NCBI GenBank assembly: GCA_907163345.1
Contig: CAJQUN010001296.1
Location: 16,619 to 80,618 of the forward strand
Reading direction: 5' to 3'
DNA from: Haberlea rhodopensis
Taxonomy: Eukaryota; Streptophyta; Magnoliopsida; Lamiales; Gesneriaceae
DNA: 64,000 nucleotides
The position numbers and the translations under genes were made by a program. Below, piece after piece: positions 21,238 through 32,146 of this stretch. A model generated the notes under the pieces. That model had not been told where the DNA came from. It saw nothing but the letters and a program-made list of their open reading frames with translations, and searched no databases. The first letter of the stretch is position 1. Each line of letters begins with the position of its first letter.

Positions 21238-22764
21238 CAATCGGCATTTCATGGATCTTTATCCAGTCTCACAAGGGATGATGAAAGCATTTTTATCGAA
21301 GTACTTTCCCCCTTCCAAGACAGCAAAGTTGCGGAACCTGAGACGTTATATGAAGCCTGTGATCGTTTTAAAGAATTGTTGAGGAGATGCCCACACCATG
21401 GTCTACCCATATGGCTGCAGGTACAAACTTTCTATAATGGTTTGTTTTCTGCTAACCGTTCAATGATAGATGCAGCATCTGGGGGATCAATAATGAGGAA
21501 GACACCGGAAGAGGCATACAATTTGTTGGAGGAAATGGCGTGCAACAGCTACCAGTGGCAGTCAGAGAAGAGCACGCCACATAAGCCAATAGGAGTCCAT
21601 CAAGTGGACGAGATCACTGCTCTTTCGTCTCAGTTGGAAGCTATGTACCGGAAGATAGACAGTATGGGAGCAGCAGCAATGCAAGCTCAAGCTTTCTTCT
21701 GTGATCTGTGTGGAGGCGGTCATCCTAGCATCGAATGCCAGGCAGGTAATCAATCTAACCAATCTATTGAGGCTGTGAATTTTGTGGGTAACAGGCAGCA
21801 GAACAATCCGTATTCGAACTCCTACAATCCGGGGTGGAGGAACCACCCAAATCTGAGATGGTCGAACCAGGAGAATGTGTTGAACCCACAACCACAAGCG
21901 AGGTTCACACAAAAACCGAGTATGAAAGAACTGATGGCCAAGTTGATTTCGTCAACGGAGGTGAGGATGCAAAATCAAGATGCATCAATTAAAAATTTGG
22001 AAGTGCAGATAGGGCAGTTGGCCACGTTGATATCTGGGAGGACACAAGGTACTCTCCCGAGTGATTCTGTGAAGAATCCAAAGGAGCAGTCAAATTGACA
22101 GACGAGGAGGTGACAGTCCAGCTTGGGACTATAAATTAAGAACTTCTTTTCCTTCCTCGAGTTTTGTTTTTTTCCCTGTTTTAGTTTGTTTTGTTGTTAT
22201 TTGTGTTTTTAGTTTATCTGTGAATGAATTCGTGAAATTTTTATTGCAGGTGTGAAAACAAGAGCGATAAGGATGTAGGCAAGGCAACCCGAGAGAAAAG
22301 TTATTGAGAAAAATTAAATTTTTGGTTGCTGGTGCTGGCGATCGATCGAGACAAAATCTCGATCGATCGCCCGAAGCTTTTAAAATACGTTTTGAGTTAT
22401 TGCCTCGCTCGATCGATCGAGAATTATTTTCGATCGATCGAGCGAGAGAAAATTTTGAAAAAAATAGGGCACAGACGCAGCAGCCAGCAATTTATCAAAC
22501 ATCTTTCCTCTCCACTCCAACAAAGAAAAAATCGCCTTTTTCAATTTCTCATCAATATTCCTTCCAATTGTCAAATTATTTCAAATCCTTGAAGTAAGTA
22601 TTGATTCTGATGAGATATTCTTTGCAGATCTGAAATATTACGCACCGAATTGGGTAGAATTGCAGGCGAAAGGAAATTCCAAGTCAAGCACAAAGAGTCA
22701 TCAAAGATCAGATTTTTACTTGGTAATTGGTTTCATAATTCATTTATTTTCATCCTTTGGTGCA
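21238..22764 (+). pseudogene. gag: A1 Gag, inverted copy with a 256-bp deletion
   Basis: The open part (about 21376-22098) reads LLRRCPHHGLPIWLQVQTFY, EEAYNLLEEMACNSYQW, and the zinc knuckle CDLCGGGHPSIEC (C-X2-C-X4-H-X4-C). This is Athila-type gag. The N-terminal half is missing because the counterpart of 27456-27711 is deleted, with AAGG at the junction. It ends at TGA 22096-22098 with no pol after it. A pair of palindrome pairs follows at 22338-22445. Confidence 0.85.
22338..22445. repeat. Two phased CGATCGATCG pairs in the A1 internal region
   Basis: Two pairs, each with 21-bp core spacing, lie between gag and the extra ORF. The first is flanked by GGTGCTGGCGATCG and the second by TTGCCTCGCTCGATCG. 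The inverted copy is at 26290-26395. Confidence 0.88.
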
Positions 22765-22909
22765 ATTACTTTGTTGAATTGAATTGGGTAGAGAAGCATC
22801 AAAGTTTGGGGGAAGTATTGTTGTGTTGAGGGGTATTGGCATTGCTGTGTTTTTGGGGTGGTGTTTAGTTGCATTCAAGCGAGATATTTGAGAATAATTT
22901 AGCAAGAAA

Positions 22910-24217
22910 ATGTCTTCGAGAAAGAGGTCAAAGCAGGCGGAGGCTTCACAAAAGCAAAAGCAGGCGGAGGCCACAACTTCTGAGCCAGGGTATGACGAAC
23001 AGAAGTTTGTCAATGCCACAGTTGCTGAGTTATATCCCACTTATCATAAGAAACCCCTTAGTCGTGAAAGGGGCATGAGCATGGAAAAAATTGAGTGTCC
23101 GGTCATTAGGACAGCACGGCGACGAGGGTGGTATCAATTTGTTCAGACACCTATTGATGCTGTGGTGCCACTGGTAAGGGAATTTTATACAAATCTTCGT
23201 ATCATTCGACCAGGGCACCAAGCAATTGTTTATGTTCGAGGGAAGGATGTGTTGGTAGATCAAGCCTCAATTAATAATATTTACCGGATGCCTTTCATAC
23301 ACAACTGTGCGTACCAATCTTTCCGCAAGAGTTTGATCAATTATGATGAGGTACTCGCAGTCATTGGCATGCCGGGAGTAGATTGGCAGCGAAACGACAA
23401 GGGAGAGCCACATGTGGTTCTAAAGAAGCATATGACACCAGAGGCCCAAGCATGGTTCTCATTTGTCGCCTCACGGGTCATGCCTTCGACCCACACTTCG
23501 GAGGTGACGAAGGACAGAGCGGCCCTGGTTTTTGCCATTTTCACAGGGCAGGATGTGGATTTGGGTGAGATCATTAGTGATGACATCCATGAGATCGGTA
23601 GCAGCCCACCTACCTCCGCACTACTGTTTCCATCTACCATCACAGAGTTATGTAAGAGAGGCGGAGTGCAATGGGGAGAGGACGAGGAGCTACTCCCACC
23701 AAAGACCCCGATTATTGTTGACGGTCCACCACCACCTACAGGCCGAAGAAGGGCTACCCCACGACCCTCGGACACTACACAGGCCGGAGCATCATCATCC
23801 TCTGTTGCAGAGCGTACACGTGTTATATTGGACACCCTTCACAGGGATCTCCAAGATATTCGCCTGGAGCAGCAGAGCATTCACAGCATGCAGCGGGACA
23901 TTCATAGAATGCAGAGAGCATTGAAGATGGACCATGAGCAGGTAGCTCAGCGTCGATGGAGTTCATGCACTACCAGAGTGCATGGAACACTGCCATGGCC
24001 TAGGGCTTTCCAAATTTCCAGTTCCCGCCAGAGCCACACTTTGCACCATATCAGCCGCATGCACCTCCACCTTCTGAATACCCACCATTTCCGCCATACC
24101 AGGGCGAGGAGCACCACTACCCAGTTTCCCCTCCGGAGCATGATGAGGACGATGATCAGTGACGATCGTCGTCATGGTATGTGTTTTGTTTTTGCGCTTA
24201 TTTGTCTTGTACATTGA
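22910..24217 (+). CDS. A1 extra ORF: putative plant transposon protein (PF20167-like)
   Basis: ATG at 22910 (MSSRKRSKQAEASQKQKQAE) opens a 435-codon frame. Residues about 60-250 look like the plant transposon-associated domain found next to Athila gag genes: RRGWYQFVQ, VVPLVREFYTNLR, VYVRGKDVLVDQASINNIY, HMTPEAQAWFSFVASR, MPSTHTSEVTKDRAALVFAI. Its biochemical role is unknown. The C-terminal third is probably out of its original frame from about 23945: another frame at 24066-24168 gives a Pro-rich, acidic end (PPPSEYPPFPPYQGEE). The family name is from memory of the motif pattern and was not searched. Confidence 0.7.
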   Translation: MSSRKRSKQAEASQKQKQAEATTSEPGYDEQKFVNATVAELYPTYHKKPLSRERGMSMEKIECPVIRTARRRGWYQFVQTPIDAVVPLVREFYTNLRIIRPGHQAIVYVRGKDVLVDQASINNIYRMPFIHNCAYQSFRKSLINYDEVLAVIGMPGVDWQRNDKGEPHVVLKKHMTPEAQAWFSFVASRVMPSTHTSEVTKDRAALVFAIFTGQDVDLGEIISDDIHEIGSSPPTSALLFPSTITELCKRGGVQWGEDEELLPPKTPIIVDGPPPPTGRRRATPRPSDTTQAGASSSSVAERTRVILDTLHRDLQDIRLEQQSIHSMQRDIHRMQRALKMDHEQVAQRRWSSCTTRVHGTLPWPRAFQISSSRQSHTLHHISRMHLHLLNTHHFRHTRARSTTTQFPLRSMMRTMISDDRRHGMCFVFALICLVH

Positions 24218-25506
24218 GGGCAATGCACATATTAAGTTTGGGGGGGTTTTGAGTATTTGTATATATCTTGTTTTTGCACATTCTGCTACTTGTCTTGCTT
24301 CTCTACTTGCATGACTGCACGATTTTGTGACTGATTCATCCTTGAGCATTACCAACAAAAAATTTTCTTGTTATTGAGTTATTCTTGAGAAATGAGGAAT
24401 TAGATTTGCAACGGTAATACATGATGAAATTAATCCTCATCTAGATAGGAGTCATGAAACTTTTTAACTTGTTTGTATATTTCCTGTGTTGAGCATATGT
24501 CAAAACTGAGGAATAATTTGAGCACATTTTGAGTCATGATTGAGTGAAGTATGTATTGATTAAAGTGAAAATTTGTGTTAACTATGTTTAGTCTTGAGCA
24601 TCTTAGATAACTCTACAATTTATTTGAAAGCACTTTGAGGCAAAATTTATAATTAGGAACTTGACTTGGAGATGATTTAGGCGATTTTTGGACCGTTGTG
24701 CCTTTCAAGCCTACCTTGTATTCATCATTCCTTAGTGTCCCCTCTTGAGCCTTATTGAAAAAGAATGGTATATGCATTGCATATGATTAGACCCCCATTC
24801 AACATTCTTGGCAAACTCATTATATCTACCTTGAACTGAGCCTAAAAGAAATTTTTATCCATCCCCAAGGGAGTATAATGAATCTCATTCTTTGCACGGA
24901 ATTGTTATATATAAATGAGTTCATTATGAAAAATAGAATGAGCAAAAAGAAAAGATGTAGAGAAAAGCCTTGAAAAGAAAAATTCAAATAAGACCCAAAG
25001 TGGCCAAGGCTAGAAAAAGTTGAAGAGAAGCTCAATAGTGTGCGGAAAAAAAAATTGTTGAACTGATTTTATACTCTTTTCTTTGAATTCATCCTACCTT
25101 TTCTTTGAAACCGACACCAAAAGGCCTAACGTTATAAGCTTTTAAAGACCTTTTGATCCAAGTCTAAGGAATAATTTCATTAGTGGAGAGGTGCTGGATA
25201 GTATATTTGTAGAGTAATTCGAAGTATTCTTGGCTTTGAGTTTTCATGGCACATTTTGATCTTAAAGATATGTACTTTATTCATGTTTGACAATAGCACA
25301 CACGCACGTTCCAATGTTGCGATGTATTGTTTAACTTAGGAGAAATTGCTTCTTGTTGAATTTTGAATGACACTTATCGATGTGTAAGTAGGATTTCTGA
25401 GTTTTTACGTTTGTTGTAAAGATGATTCATGCATAGTATTAAGTTTAACTCTTCTTTTTGAGCTTATTGCTTGCTCGAGGACGATCAAGTCTAAGTTTGG
25501 GGGAGT
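24066..25506 (+). other. A1 3' internal region, inverted copy
   Basis: Mirror image of 19791-21237. Two G-rich tracts are present: AAGTTTGGGGGGGTT near 24233 and AAGTTTGGGGGAGTTG at 25493-25508. The second touches the LTR start and is the real PPT; the first is a look-alike 1.25 kb upstream. No credible ORF. Confidence 0.8.
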
Positions 25507-25670
25507 TGATAGGCATAGATTTTAAGTGTTTTTAGCTGTAATTTCTTCCCATTTTTCGTACTTTTTCCTGGATGATATTATGCTTTTTGGTGTTTATTTG
25601 TTTGTTTCAGGAAATTAGGTCGGAAGTGGAAGAAATGAGCTAAAATGAAGAAAACGGGCGAAATCGAGGC
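25507..25670 (+). repeat. A1 LTR fragment, first 164 bp, inverted
   Basis: It begins TGATAGGCATAG after the PPT and matches the complement of the ends of both outer LTRs. It stops at GAGGCGAA, which joins to leader sequence of opposite orientation with CGAA common to both partners. Confidence 0.88.
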
Positions 25671-25900
25671 GAACGACTCAAGAATGGGCTCCTCTCTTCT
25701 AAGCATGCACTACAAATTGCTTCCTATACTGAATCAGACAAAAGGAGACAACAAAAAATATACACAATTATTAACAAAGATCAACAAAAGAAAAAGAAAA
25801 ACAAAAACAAAAACTCAATAATAAAGAATTGGCTAAATTACAATCAACTAATCTCGTATGATATTATACAGATTAGTCCCCGGCAACGGCGCCAAAAACT
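25671..25900 (-). other. A1 leader and PBS, second copy
   Basis: Duplicate of 27851-28088 in the same orientation. On the minus strand the PBS (25877-25894) reads TGGCGCCGTTGCCGGGGA, an 18-base complement of plant tRNA-Asp(GTC), the Athila primer. Confidence 0.88.
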
Positions 25901-25964
25901 TGATCGCTTTATTTTTAAATAGAAAATATTTCAAAGAGTAGTGTGAAGCGATTCTACCGCAAGT
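25901..25964 (-). repeat. A1 LTR fragment, last 64 bp
   Basis: TGATCGCTTTATTTTT to CCGCAAGT, the PBS-proximal end of the LTR. It is joined at AAGT to the inner sequence that otherwise lies at 22764, an AAGT also present in that partner. Confidence 0.88.
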
Positions 25965-27888
25965 AATTGCACCAAAGGATGAAAATAAATGAATTATGAA
26001 ACCAATTACCAAGTAAAAATCTGATCTTTGATGACTCTTTGTGCTTGACTTGGAATTTCCTTTCGCCTGCAATTCTACCCAATTCGGTGCGTAATATTTC
26101 AGATCTGCAAAGAATATCTCATCAGAATCAATACTTACTTCAAGGATTTGAAATAATTTGACAATTGGAAGGAATATTGATGAGAAATTGAAAAAGGCGA
26201 TTTTTTCTTTGTTGGAGTGGAGAGGAAAGATGTTTGATAAATTGCTGGCTGCTGCGTCTGTGCCCTATTTTTTTCAAAATTTTCTCTCGCTCGATCGATC
26301 GAAAATAATTCTCGATCGATCGAGCGAGGCAATAACTCAAAACGTATTTTAAAAGCTTCGGGCGATCGATCGAGATTTTGTCTCGATCGATCGCCAGCAC
26401 CAGCAACCAAAAATTTAATTTTTCTCAATAACTTTTCTCTCGGGTTGCCTTGCCTACATCCTTATCGCTCTTGTTTTCACACCTGCAATAAAAATTTCAC
26501 GAATTCATTCACAGATAAACTAAAAACACAAATAACAACAAAACAAACTAAAACAGGGAAAAAAACAAAACTCGAGGAAGGAAAAGAAGTTCTTAATTTA
26601 TAGTCCAAAGCTGGACTGTCACCTCCTCGTCTGTCAATTTGACTGCTCCTTTGGATTCTTCACAGAATCACTCGGGAGCGTACCTTGTGTCCTCCCAGAT
26701 ATCAACGTGGCCAACTGCCCTATCTGCACTTCCAAATTTTTAATTGATGCATCTTGATTTTGCATCCTCACCTCCGTTGACGAAATCAACTTGGCCATCA
26801 GTTCTTCCATACTCGGTTTTTGTGTGAACCTCGCTTGTGGTTGTGGGTTCAACACATTCTCCTGGTTCGACCATCTCAGATTTGGGTGGTTCCTCCACCC
26901 CGGATTGTAGGAGTTCGAATACGGATTGTTCTGCTGCCTGTTACCCACAAAATTCACAGCCTCAATAGATTGGTTAGATTGATTACCTGCCTGGCATTCG
27001 ATGCTAGGATGACCGCCTCCACACAGATCACAGAAGAAAGCTTGAGCTTGCATTGCTGCTGCTCCCATACTGTCTATCTTCCGGTACATAGCTTCCAACT
27101 GAGACGAAAGAGCAGTGATCTCGTCCACTTGATGGACTCCTATTGGCTTATGTGGCGTGCTCTTCTCTGACTGCCACTGGTAGCTGTTGCACGCCATTTC
27201 CTCCAACAAATTGTATGCCTCTTCCGGTGTCTTCCTCATTATTGATCCCCCAGATGCTGCATCTATCATTGAACGGTTAGCAGAAAACAAACCATTATAG
27301 AAAGTTTGTACCTGCAGCCATATGGGTAGACCATGGTGTGGGCATCTCCTCAACAATTCTTTAAAACGATCACAGGCTTCATATAACGTCTCAGGTTCCG
27401 CAACTTTGCTGTCTTGGAAGGGGGAAAGTACTTCGATAAAAATGCTTTCATCATCCCTTCCCATGTTGTTATTGAACCTGCAGGTAGTGAATTCAACCAT
27501 GATTTAGCCTTGTCTCGTAAGAAAAAGGAAAGAGCCTTAACCTGATGGCGTCGTCGGAGACTCCATTATGTTTAAACGTGTCACAAATCTCCAAGAAGTT
27601 GGAGATGTGATTGTTCGGATCGTCCGTGGCAGCTCCCCCAAACATTACAGAATGCTGTATCATCTGGATAATCGCCGGCTTAATCTCAAAGTTGTTTGCT
27701 TGAATCGCCGGCCTTGTGAGACTGGATAAAGATCCATGAAATGCCGATTGTACAAAGTCCATCATTGATCTTGGGTTCTGTGCTTCGTTATTGTCAGCCA
27801 TTTTTCGAGCTTCTCGTAATCTTCTCAGTAGAGTTCTCTCTATCTCTGGATCGAACGACTCAAGAATGGGCTCCTCTCTTCTAAGCAT
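25965..27888 (-). pseudogene. gag: A1 Gag, forward copy
   Basis: Nearly full-length Athila-type gag. From 27888: MLRREEPILESFDPEIERTL, ANNFEIKPAIIQMIQHSV, FLEICDTFKHNGVSDDAIRL. After a break near 27500 it continues with LLRRCPHHGLPIWLQ and the CDLCGGGHPSIEC knuckle, to TGA at 26634-26636. Below 26634 it carries the same spacer and palindrome pairs (26290-26395) as the inverted copy. It ends at 25965 just before where the extra ORF would begin. It encodes the particle protein; no pol is attached. Confidence 0.87.
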
Positions 27889-28064
27889 GCACTACAAATT
27901 GCTTCCTATACTGAATCAGACAAAAGGAGACAACAAAAAATATACACAATTATTAACAAAGATCAACAAAAGAAAAAGAAAAACAAAAACAAAAACAAAA
28001 ACTCAATAATAAAGAATTGGCTAAATTACAATCAACTAATCTCGTATGATATTATACAGATTAG

Positions 28065-28082
28065 TCCCCGGCAACGACGCCA
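28065..28082 (-). promoter_or_regulatory. A1 primer-binding site (tRNA-Asp)
   Basis: Minus strand TGGCGTCGTTGCCGGGGA: 17 of 18 bases complement plant tRNA-Asp(GTC). The one change is C to T at a CpG, compared with the intact duplicate at 25877-25894. Confidence 0.9.
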
Positions 28083-28088
28083 AAAACT

Positions 28089-29632
28089 TGATCGCTTTAT
28101 TTTTAAATAGAAAATATTTCAAAGAGTAGTGTGAAGCGATTCTACCGCAAGTGCGTTTTAGTATAGTTTAATTGAAAGTAAGGGTTGTCGAATCCACAGG
28201 GACTAACGTATAAGTACCAAATAAGATTAATAAAATTATATTACCCTACGATTAATAAAGGTGAGTAACTAGCGCAAAACTAAACTAAGGAACGAAAAAT
28301 AACCAAGAAACAATAAAATGAATGGTTCCGGATATGCAAAGGTAATTCGCTCGAGAAATTTATCAAGCTCTTCGTTCAACTGTGTTATCTTTAATGATTC
28401 ATTTGAATAAGCAAATTATCAACCAATTGATTCTAAAGGTGAAAGGTTTTCGCTATTATTCAATACACTCTCTCGAGCTGTAAAGAAACTAATATCAAAT
28501 TAGAACAAGTCACTCTCGTGCACCTATTTACTAATTCAATATTGCATAAATCGTCAAAACCTTATTACTCTAAATCTCTCGATTCCAAGTTCTCACGTAT
28601 GCGATATCATCTCTCGATCTCAATCATAACATACTTCATGAATTAATAGAGCGTGTTACAACGTTATCTCTCGATCTCGGTTATAACTCTCAAAATCAAT
28701 CAAAGTTAGCTAGGCTTTGATCTTAACAAGCAATTAATTCATGAACGATAGGAATCAATACACTCAAACACAATTGAATCAATATATTAAACACAATGAT
28801 ACTAAATCTCAATAAAATAAACTAGATTTAATTCAAATCCAATACATAAGAAGTTTAATCGTCTCTCGACCTCAAAAACATCAAATGAAATGAAAAATCA
28901 AAGAAATCAAAGTTTCGAAATACGATAAACGGCGGATGAATCCGTGCGTTGCACCGTGATTTCTTCTCTTGCTCTTCCTTGCACTCCGGAATCTGTTGGC
29001 TTAAGCTCGGACGAAGAACGGAGAAGATGGCTCTCCTTGGCGGCGGCTAGGCGGTGGCTAGGGTTCCTCCTTTTTGTCCAGAGTGTCGTCTGATATGAGA
29101 TATATGAGATATGGAAGAGATCCCCCTTAAATCACCGAAAATCAATTCAAAAATGGAAGATAGGATTTTTCCGGATTTGCGTATCAATCGATCGAGATTT
29201 TCCTTCGATCGATCGGTGCACTGTTCACTTCAGTCTTTGAAACTCACTGCCTCGCTCGATCGATCGAGAATAATTCTCGATCGATCGGCTCTTCGATAAA
29301 ATTGGCTCTGAAGTTTCTGCCTGGGTCGATCGATCGATCATTATTTTCGATCGATCGAGACTTCGATTCATTTTCTGCTTAGCACACTGCCTGGCTCGAT
29401 CGATCGAGAATAAATCTCGATCGATCGAAGCCTTGAAAATTCCACTTTCTTCATTTGATCTCTTTTTCGCCTCGATTTCGCCCGTTTTCTTCATTTTAGC
29501 TCATTTCTTCCACTTCCGACCTAATTTCCTGAAACAAACAAATAAACACCAAAAAACATAATATCATCCAGGAAAAAGTACGAAAAATGGGAAGAAATTA
29601 CAGCTAAAAACACTTAAATTCTAAGCCTATCA
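28089..29632 (-). repeat. A1 5' LTR, 1544 bp
   Basis: It runs TGATCGC to GCCTATCA and lies next to the tRNA-Asp PBS. The CTAAT duplication follows at 29633-29637. It holds the same four palindrome pairs (29186-29428) as the other LTR. Differences from 18234-19790 are a 13-bp deletion and scattered substitutions. Confidence 0.9.
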
Positions 29633-29637
29633 CTAAT

Positions 29638-29977
29638 CAACTTAATTCATCTAATGAATTCTATCTCCATTTATCGATTTAATCTTTTGTGCGACCCGTT
29701 AGGATCTTGTAACGTTGGCACTGACATAAAATCTAATTTTATGTTACAAGCAAAGAGCGGTATCTAGCAACACATCAAGGCTACCCAAGTTACAAGAATG
29801 TCATTGACTCGACATAACCTATGGCCTGTGATAATATTAACCATGTAACTTAATCCCTTTGCCCTATGTGTTTAGATTAAACACTAGTCATGGAATAGTC
29901 ATACTCGTATAGTTCAATCTTCTATTTCTTGATCCCCAAGTAGACTAGAATAAACAAATAAGCTCGATATCACATAT
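29638..29977 (-). repeat. C2 5' LTR, segment 2
   Basis: It resumes the C2 LTR after A1. It includes GCACTGACATAAAATC and AGCGGTATCTAGCAACACA, which I recognise as typical of many plant copia LTRs. It ends at CATAT (29973-29977), where S1 begins. Confidence 0.75.
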
Positions 29978-31446
29978 TGGTAGCGTTTATCGCGTACGCC
30001 CAAATTAACCCTCTCAAGTTAATAACAGTAATGAATGTAGTAGCGTGAGTAGGGATCGATCCCACGAGGAAGGTTATATCTTTGTGTTAACTTATGCAAA
30101 CTAAAATAAAAAGGGGTTTTTGAAATCAATTGAATAATACTACTACTATGATGCAAAATTAAACTAGATGAATTAACTTATGAGAAAAGAGCGATTCTCG
30201 ATTTTCGGTTAACTTTACAATTGGCGTTTACTATCTTGATCATCGATCTTCACATACGATTCAATTCTCATATGAATATTCATCGTGGACGTTTAATCCA
30301 ATAATCAAAGTCCTATCTCACCTTAAGTTTAGTTAAGTAGCCCAAGCGTTCTAGTTTAACCCTTATCAAACAATCAATCAAAATACAAGCGATTAAGATT
30401 TAAATCGATGATAGCATATGAACTAGTGAGATCGATGAAGCTAAACAACATAATCCAAGCGTCTATGTTTAATCTAGTCAATTGTTTTTCCTAAGAATTA
30501 ACAAACTCACAAGCGGAATTTAATTAATCTTAGTTGCTTCGTAAATTAGAGGGATCAAACGATTCCGTATTTGATATCTAATTTAGCGTTAAATTGTATG
30601 AACGATAGCTAGGTGATCAATCCAACAATCATGCATAACAATTATGAAAAATCAAATCAGAAAAACAATTGATACTCAAAGAAAATCAACAATCAAAACT
30701 TATCTCACAAGAATCGTAAACATCCAATGTATCGTTTTCCTAAACCGAGAATCACAAAAGTATTTAGCTACTCATAACTAGATTAAAAACAATCAAAATT
30801 AATCTAGAAAGCATCAAACTAATAGGAAAAGAAAAAGTTACTAAAAGGAAGCACGATTCCGGCTTGTCGATTCCGTCCTCGTTCTTCGAGCGTTTTTCAC
30901 AAAAATTGAAAGAAAAATTATTCTAAAATGTAAAAATTATTCTAAGGTATTAAAATTATGCTTAATATGAGGTAAAAATCGTGTATATGAGGTATGGAGG
31001 CTGATGGAGTAGGGTAAAATCCATGTGGGAAGGAAAGAAATCAAGAATTTTACACTTTCAAAATTCTTCAGGCGTAAATACGCGTAGAATGGCGTAGCTA
31101 CGCCTGTCAATGCCGTAGCGTTGGCGTAATTACGCCCGTGAATGGCGTAATTACGCCTGTCATCAAATTTTCTGGCGAGTTTCGTATTTTGGCCGTAACT
31201 TTCTCGTCCGAACTCCGAATTCGATGAATCAGCTGTCCACGCGAAGATAACTCAAATTTCTACAACTTTTCTATGGACCACATTTCCAAAACATGGCTCG
31301 AACATATAGAAATTTGAGGAGAAAGGAGCAACATGTGTCTTGGATTGTGGTTTTTTCCTCTTTTCTTCAACTTTATTGCTTCTTTCATCATTTTAGCTTG
31401 ATTTCTTTACCTTTCCCTACATTTACACAAATATACAATTAGGTAG
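29978..31446. mobile_element. S1: probable solo LTR with a phased palindrome array
   Basis: A stretch of about 1.47 kb with no coding region interrupts the C2 LTR and is flanked by CATAT at 29973-29977 and 31447-31451. It contains GGGATCGATCCCACGAGG (30053-30070), a feature I associate with Athila/LARD-type LTRs. The left end is TGGTAGCG; the right end reads AGGTAG if the duplication is CATAT, or AGGTAGCA if the end is the usual CA. The exact right boundary is therefore uncertain by two bases. Orientation is not determined. Confidence 0.65.
31071..31157. repeat. GGCGTA palindrome array in S1
   Basis: GGCGTA or GCCGTA half-sites start at 31071, 31091, 31112, 31123 and 31144, intervals 20, 21, 11 and 21 bp. 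Several are full palindromes such as GGCGTAATTACGCC and GGCGTAGCTACGCC. Confidence 0.9.
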
Positions 31447-31451
31447 CATAT

Positions 31452-32146
31452 GTATCAATTTATCCATCAAAATATACCAAATCGTAGACAATTAAGCGCA
31501 ATAGATGTGTCTATTTCTAGTCACATCACATATCGACTCATTCGAGCATGGCCATGCATTTTAGTCTCACTTGATCAAGGACCCAAACACTTCTCCTGTT
31601 ATATAGGAGGGACAAATCCTATCTTGATCAACCAACATCCCTCTACATAATTCGTGGTGTATCCAATGATTGTCTTTATAGTTTACCCTGTTACATGTAA
31701 CGTTTGACAATATCATGATATACAACTACTTATGTTGGGTCTCTGGTGATCTCAAGTCGTAAGGATTACACATTATTATCACTATGAGAATTGCTTATGA
31801 CGTTCATATAGCTATCCATGTAGCATTCTTATGGTGGGTCTGTCCAGTACATCATTCTCTAACATGCACCCATGCGTTGCTTTGATATCTCATATCCATG
31901 AACCATTCATCAATCAATACATACTAGTCTCAATGCATTATTATTATCCTTATTCATGATAATACTTGACTAGGGACAATCTTTAAGAATAATACAATAT
32001 TATTCTAAGGACATTAACATATATACATATTCATATTACACGGATACTGGAATAATATATAATAATGAATTGCCTTTATTAAAATCATATTACATTGTAT
32101 GCCAAAATCAATCATCTAATGAGTTGTCTTAGGGCATATCCCAACA
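31452..32146 (-). repeat. C2 5' LTR, segment 3 (start of the LTR)
   Basis: The last part of the C2 LTR, ending CCCAACA at 32146. On the minus strand the LTR starts TGTTGGGATATGCCC. No coding region. Beyond 32146 lies caulimovirid-like sequence, so C2 inserted at the edge of or into that viral copy. Confidence 0.82.

Larger units (their letters stand above)
18234..29632 (-). mobile_element. A1: rearranged Athila-like element with gag and an extra ORF but no pol
   Basis: Two LTRs in the same orientation (18234-19790 and 28089-29632) bound the element. CTAAT flanks it on both sides (18229-18233 and 29633-29637), showing that the outer LTRs belong to one insertion into the C2 LTR. The PBS matches tRNA-Asp and gag is of Athila type. 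Inside, the order is scrambled: a forward 5' half, a second LTR-end/leader fragment, an inverted block of gag, ORF and 3' region, then a forward 3' region and LTR. No RT, RNase H or integrase is present, so it is non-autonomous. Confidence 0.85.
12900..32146 (-). mobile_element. C2: Ty1/copia element, 3' truncated, 5' LTR carrying two insertions
   Basis: Read on the minus strand: LTR (32146 down to 17684, interrupted), PBS, a leader of about 1.5 kb, gag, protease, integrase and RT, stopping inside RT at 12900. RNase H, PPT and 3' LTR are lost. The LTR start TGTTGGGATATGCCC resembles BARE/Angela-type copia LTRs, but I do not assign a lineage firmly. The frames are broken in several places. Confidence 0.85.
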
